Shown here piece by piece: positions 62,301-64,000 of a stretch of 64,000 nucleotides of DNA. Source of the DNA: Lewinellaceae bacterium (GTDB lineage: Bacteria; Bacteroidota; Bacteroidia; Chitinophagales; Saprospiraceae); NCBI GenBank assembly GCA_020636435.1, contig JACJXX010000002.1, forward strand, positions 3,286,001 to 3,350,000. The letters run 5' to 3'. The first letter of the stretch is position 1. The number at the start of each line of letters is the position of its first letter. A model generated the notes under the pieces. That model had not been told where the DNA came from. It made no database searches and saw nothing but the letters and a program-made list of their open reading frames with translations. Both the position numbers and the translations under genes were made by a program.

Positions 62301-62893
62301 CAGGTAGGAATGTTAACGTACTGGTTTTGGATACGGAAGTTTATTCCAATACGGGAGGGCAAATGTCCAAAGCCACACCAACGGCTGCTACTGCTAAATT
62401 TGCGGCTGCAGGAAAGAAAGTAGGCAAGAAAGACCTGCCATTGCAGGCCATTTCCTATGGCAACGTTTATGTGGCGCAGGTGGCTATGGGCGCCAACCCA
62501 CAGCAGACCTTATTGGCCATGCGGGAAGCGGAAGCTTACCCCGGCCCATCGCTCGTACTGGCATACAGCCAGTGCATAGCCCACGGCATTGACATGCAAA
62601 AAGGGATGACACAGCAGAAACTGGCCGTGGATTGCGGGTATTGGCCCCTGATCCGCTACAACCCTACTTTGCGCAAAGCGGGTAAAAATCCATTTGTTCT
62701 TGATTCGCCCAGGCCCACAATCAAATTAAAAGACTATGCATATAATGAGCTGCGCTACCGCATTTTAAGCCACACCAGTCCTGAAGAAGCCGAACGGCTG
62801 CTTGAAGCGGCTCAGGAACAAGTGAACCTGCGCTGGAAAACTTATGAAGATATGTCGGGATGGAATGCAAAAGAATTTAACCCTGTAGTGTAA
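59321..62893 (+). CDS. nifJ: Pyruvate:ferredoxin (flavodoxin) oxidoreductase
   Basis: A 1190-residue single-chain PFOR that oxidises pyruvate with CoA to acetyl-CoA and CO2 and reduces ferredoxin. Landmarks: IYPITPASPMAEHADEWS at the N-terminus; ferredoxin domain CIQCGNCSFVCPHSVIR and CTGCNLCVEVCPVID; CAGCGETPYIKVL; diphosphate site GGDGWAYDIGSGGLDHVL and LDTEVYSNTGGQMSK. Domain order complete and length normal. Oxygen-sensitive in most species, supporting a role at low oxygen. Coupled to the flavoprotein before it. Confidence 0.97.
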   Translation: MTGQKNIATIDGNEAVAFIAYRINEVCAIYPITPASPMAEHADEWSAASIKNIWGNIPDVIEMQSEGGAAGAVHGALQTGALTTTFTASQGLMLMLPNMYKIAGELTPTVFHVAARSLAAQALSIFGDHSDVMAARTTGFAMIASASVQEAHDMALICQAATLKSRVPIIHFFDGFRTSHEVNKINLLSDKQIRAMIDDKLIYAHRQRSLDPDNPFIRGTAQNPDVYFQARETVNPYYSDTPEIVQKAMDDFGKLTGRNYHLYEYYGHADAERIIVIMASGAEVVRETVKKLTASGEKVGVIQVRLFRPFSLKHFVAVIPKSVKKIAVLDRTKEPGGTGEPFYQDVVTVLAEAYRLGNINEFPQIVGGRYGLSSKEFTPGMAKGVFDELKKPSPKNNFTIGIKDDVSHSSLEFDSAFDIIPEGTVSAIFYGLGSDGTVGANKNSIKIIGEGTDLYAQGYFVYDSKKSGAQTVSHLRFGKEPIHAPYLIREAGFIACHKFNFIEKLKMLRHARTGATFLLNSPFDVEEVWERLPSPVQEQIIEKKLKFYVIDGSGVAQAAGLGVKINTIMQACFFALSGVLPKEQAIERIKKSIEKTYRKKGKAVIEQNFRVVDAALENLFEVKVPVNATGDNPLPPTVSAEAPEFVQQVTAMMMRGDGDELPVSKLPVDGTYPSATTRWEKRNISDLVAQWEQDICIQCGNCSFVCPHSVIRSKFYNGEHLKQAPEGFPSAPINARGFPETRYTLQVYVEDCTGCNLCVEVCPVIDPEDQSAKAINLKLREPVLDTERENIRFFESLPMNDRAKVDFSSVRGAQFLEPLFEFSGACAGCGETPYIKVLTQLFGDRLIVANATGCSSIYGGNLPTTPWAVNQQGRGPAWSNSLFEDNAEFGLGMRVTADNHLAMARGLLQQLSPVIGEQLTEKLLNNAQLYESEISSQREAVAELKEKLAQIKLPEAEKLLSVANHLVRRSVWLVGGDGWAYDIGSGGLDHVLSTGRNVNVLVLDTEVYSNTGGQMSKATPTAATAKFAAAGKKVGKKDLPLQAISYGNVYVAQVAMGANPQQTLLAMREAEAYPGPSLVLAYSQCIAHGIDMQKGMTQQKLAVDCGYWPLIRYNPTLRKAGKNPFVLDSPRPTIKLKDYAYNELRYRILSHTSPEEAERLLEAAQEQVNLRWKTYEDMSGWNAKEFNPVV

Positions 62894-62942
62894 ACCGGAG
62901 AAGGTTTTTAATAAGAAAAAAAAACATTAAACAATCAAAATC

Positions 62943-63698
62943 ATGGAAAAGCAATTTCAGGGAAAAGTAGCCATTGTTACCGGAGGTAGTTTTGGTATTG
63001 GCAGGGCTACAGCCATCGCATTTGCAGATAGAGGGGCAAAGGTTGCCATTGTTGACTGTATCGAAGACAATGAAACACTCAACCATATCCAAGCTGCCGG
63101 AGGGGAAGCAATATTTGTAAAATGCGATGTATCAAAAGGTGCTGATGTAAAAGCAATGATTGAGAAAGTAATGGCGGCGTATGGAAGGCTTGATTATGCT
63201 TTTAACAACGCCGGGATTGAAGGGGCATCAGCGCCAACACACGAATGCACCGAAGAAAATTGGGAACGCACTATTGGCGTAAACCTGAAAGGAACCTGGC
63301 TTTGCATGAAATATGAAATTCAGCAAATGCTCAAGCAAAGCAAAGGAGCTATTGTGAATTGTGCGTCCATAGCCGGGTTGGTAGGGTTTCAAGGCCTCCC
63401 AGTTTATGTGGCCAGCAAGCACGGAATGATTGGCCTTACCAAAACGGCTGCACTCGAATATGCCAAATCAGGTATCCGCGTGAACGCAGTTTGTCCCGGT
63501 GTCATTAAAACAAACATGGTTGACCGTATTACAGGCAGAGAAAAGGAGGTGGAAAAACAATTTGAAGATATGGAACCTGTTGGCCGGATGGGGCAACCGG
63601 AAGAAGTCGCAGAGGCTGTAATATGGCTATGCTCCGATGCAGCATCTTTTGTAACAGGTGATGCAATGGCAGTAGATGGAGGGTGGACTGCACAATGA
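62943..63698 (+). CDS. Short-chain dehydrogenase/reductase
   Basis: A 251-residue classical SDR: cofactor site VTGGSFGIGRATA, NNAGIEG, catalytic Ser in NCASIAG, and YVASKHG with Tyr and Lys; C-terminal PGVIKTNMV and DAMAVDGGWTAQ. Asp near VDCIEDNE after beta-2 suggests NAD(H) preference. Substrate unknown (glucose 1-dehydrogenase-like annotations are common but unreliable). It follows nifJ by 49 bases. Confidence 0.9.
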   Translation: MEKQFQGKVAIVTGGSFGIGRATAIAFADRGAKVAIVDCIEDNETLNHIQAAGGEAIFVKCDVSKGADVKAMIEKVMAAYGRLDYAFNNAGIEGASAPTHECTEENWERTIGVNLKGTWLCMKYEIQQMLKQSKGAIVNCASIAGLVGFQGLPVYVASKHGMIGLTKTAALEYAKSGIRVNAVCPGVIKTNMVDRITGREKEVEKQFEDMEPVGRMGQPEEVAEAVIWLCSDAASFVTGDAMAVDGGWTAQ

Positions 63699-63773
63699 GG
63701 CCCAAATCAATGAACACAATGTATAGTTCGCCCCACCCTGATTAGGTTGGTGACGAAACGTAAAACAGTATTT

Positions 63774-64000
63774 ATGACGAGTTCTGAAACAGTTCATATT
63801 ATCGGCGCCGGCCCGGCCGGCTTGGTGGCGGCTATCCACCTTTCAAAAAATGGGTATAAGGTCAAAATCCACGAAATGAAAGGAGATGTCGGGACACGTT
63901 TCAACGGCGATTTCCAGGGAATTGAAAATTGGTCGTCGCATGAAGACGCCCATGAATTTTTAGCATCCATTGGGGTCGCCATAAATTTCCGCTTTGCCCC
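63774..64000 (+). CDS. FAD-dependent oxidoreductase, 3' end cut by window edge
   Basis: ATG 63774 starts VHIIGAGPAGLVAAIHL, a dinucleotide-binding motif, followed by HEMKGDVGTRFNGDFQG. This is the N-terminus of a geranylgeranyl-reductase/monooxygenase type flavoprotein. Only 75 residues fit in the window, so substrate cannot be judged. Confidence 0.85.
   Translation, partial: MTSSETVHIIGAGPAGLVAAIHLSKNGYKVKIHEMKGDVGTRFNGDFQGIENWSSHEDAHEFLASIGVAINFRFA

Noticed and set aside
1..64000. CRISPR arrays, tRNA and rRNA genes
   Set aside because: No regularly spaced direct repeats and no recognisable rRNA core or tRNA-like stretches were seen by eye; a covariance-model search would be decisive.

Overview
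The window looks like part of a Bacteroidota chromosome, most likely a Saprospiraceae-type organism. Evidence: a multicopper oxidase and an orphan fragment carry the C-terminal sorting domain of type IX secretion; start sites lack strong Shine-Dalgarno sequences and sit in A-rich leaders; a TAnnTTTG-type promoter element is visible; and small families typical of this phylum occur (HYC_CC_PP, DUF5676, PepSY-like lipoproteins, AraC with a metal domain). The lineage is inferred from these traits. No rRNA, tRNA, CRISPR array or replication origin was recognised. Almost every gene is on the + strand; the only clear minus-strand gene is an IS transposase.

Positions 1-3.9 kb hold the end of a thioredoxin gene, an outer-membrane protein, an AT-rich inverted-repeat element, a broken DUF457 membrane hydrolase gene and a His-rich lipoprotein. 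Positions 3.5-24.7 kb form a copper/heavy-metal island: two HYC_CC_PP proteins, a CusA-CusC-CusB type RND efflux system, a T9SS-exported multicopper oxidase, small metal-binding proteins (His-rich, Met-rich, HMA, YHS-like), an AraC regulator fused to an HMA-like domain, a string of small membrane proteins, a lycopene-cyclase-like protein and a type II NADH dehydrogenase. Positions 44.6-54.4 kb form a second copper block: YceI-like protein, a CopA-type oxidase with a C-terminal beta-barrel, a DUF2231 protein, a CPH-motif P-type ATPase, an MFS exporter, and a permease gene with a frameshift.

Between and after these lies an energy-metabolism and stress block (22.7-44.6 kb, and 57.7-63.7 kb). It contains archaeal-type (type II) GAPDH overlapping a PII-like gene; an ATP-cone/nuclease fusion overlapping a beta-CASP RNase-like gene, which overlaps acetate kinase, followed by phosphoketolase; cyclopropane fatty acid synthase with a LolA-like/ABC exporter set; AMP phosphorylase directly followed by PRPP synthetase; two tandem-Usp proteins; and pyruvate:ferredoxin oxidoreductase with a GltD-like flavoprotein. 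Together these could turn sugar phosphates, pyruvate and perhaps nucleotides into ATP when respiration is limited. That reading is inference.

Two insertion sequences sit at 54.8-57.7 kb. One (1528 bp, 16-bp perfect terminal repeats, 10-bp target duplication) splits a methyltransferase gene; a second, IS5-like element starts at the stop codon of the same broken gene. The right edge cuts an FAD-dependent oxidoreductase gene.
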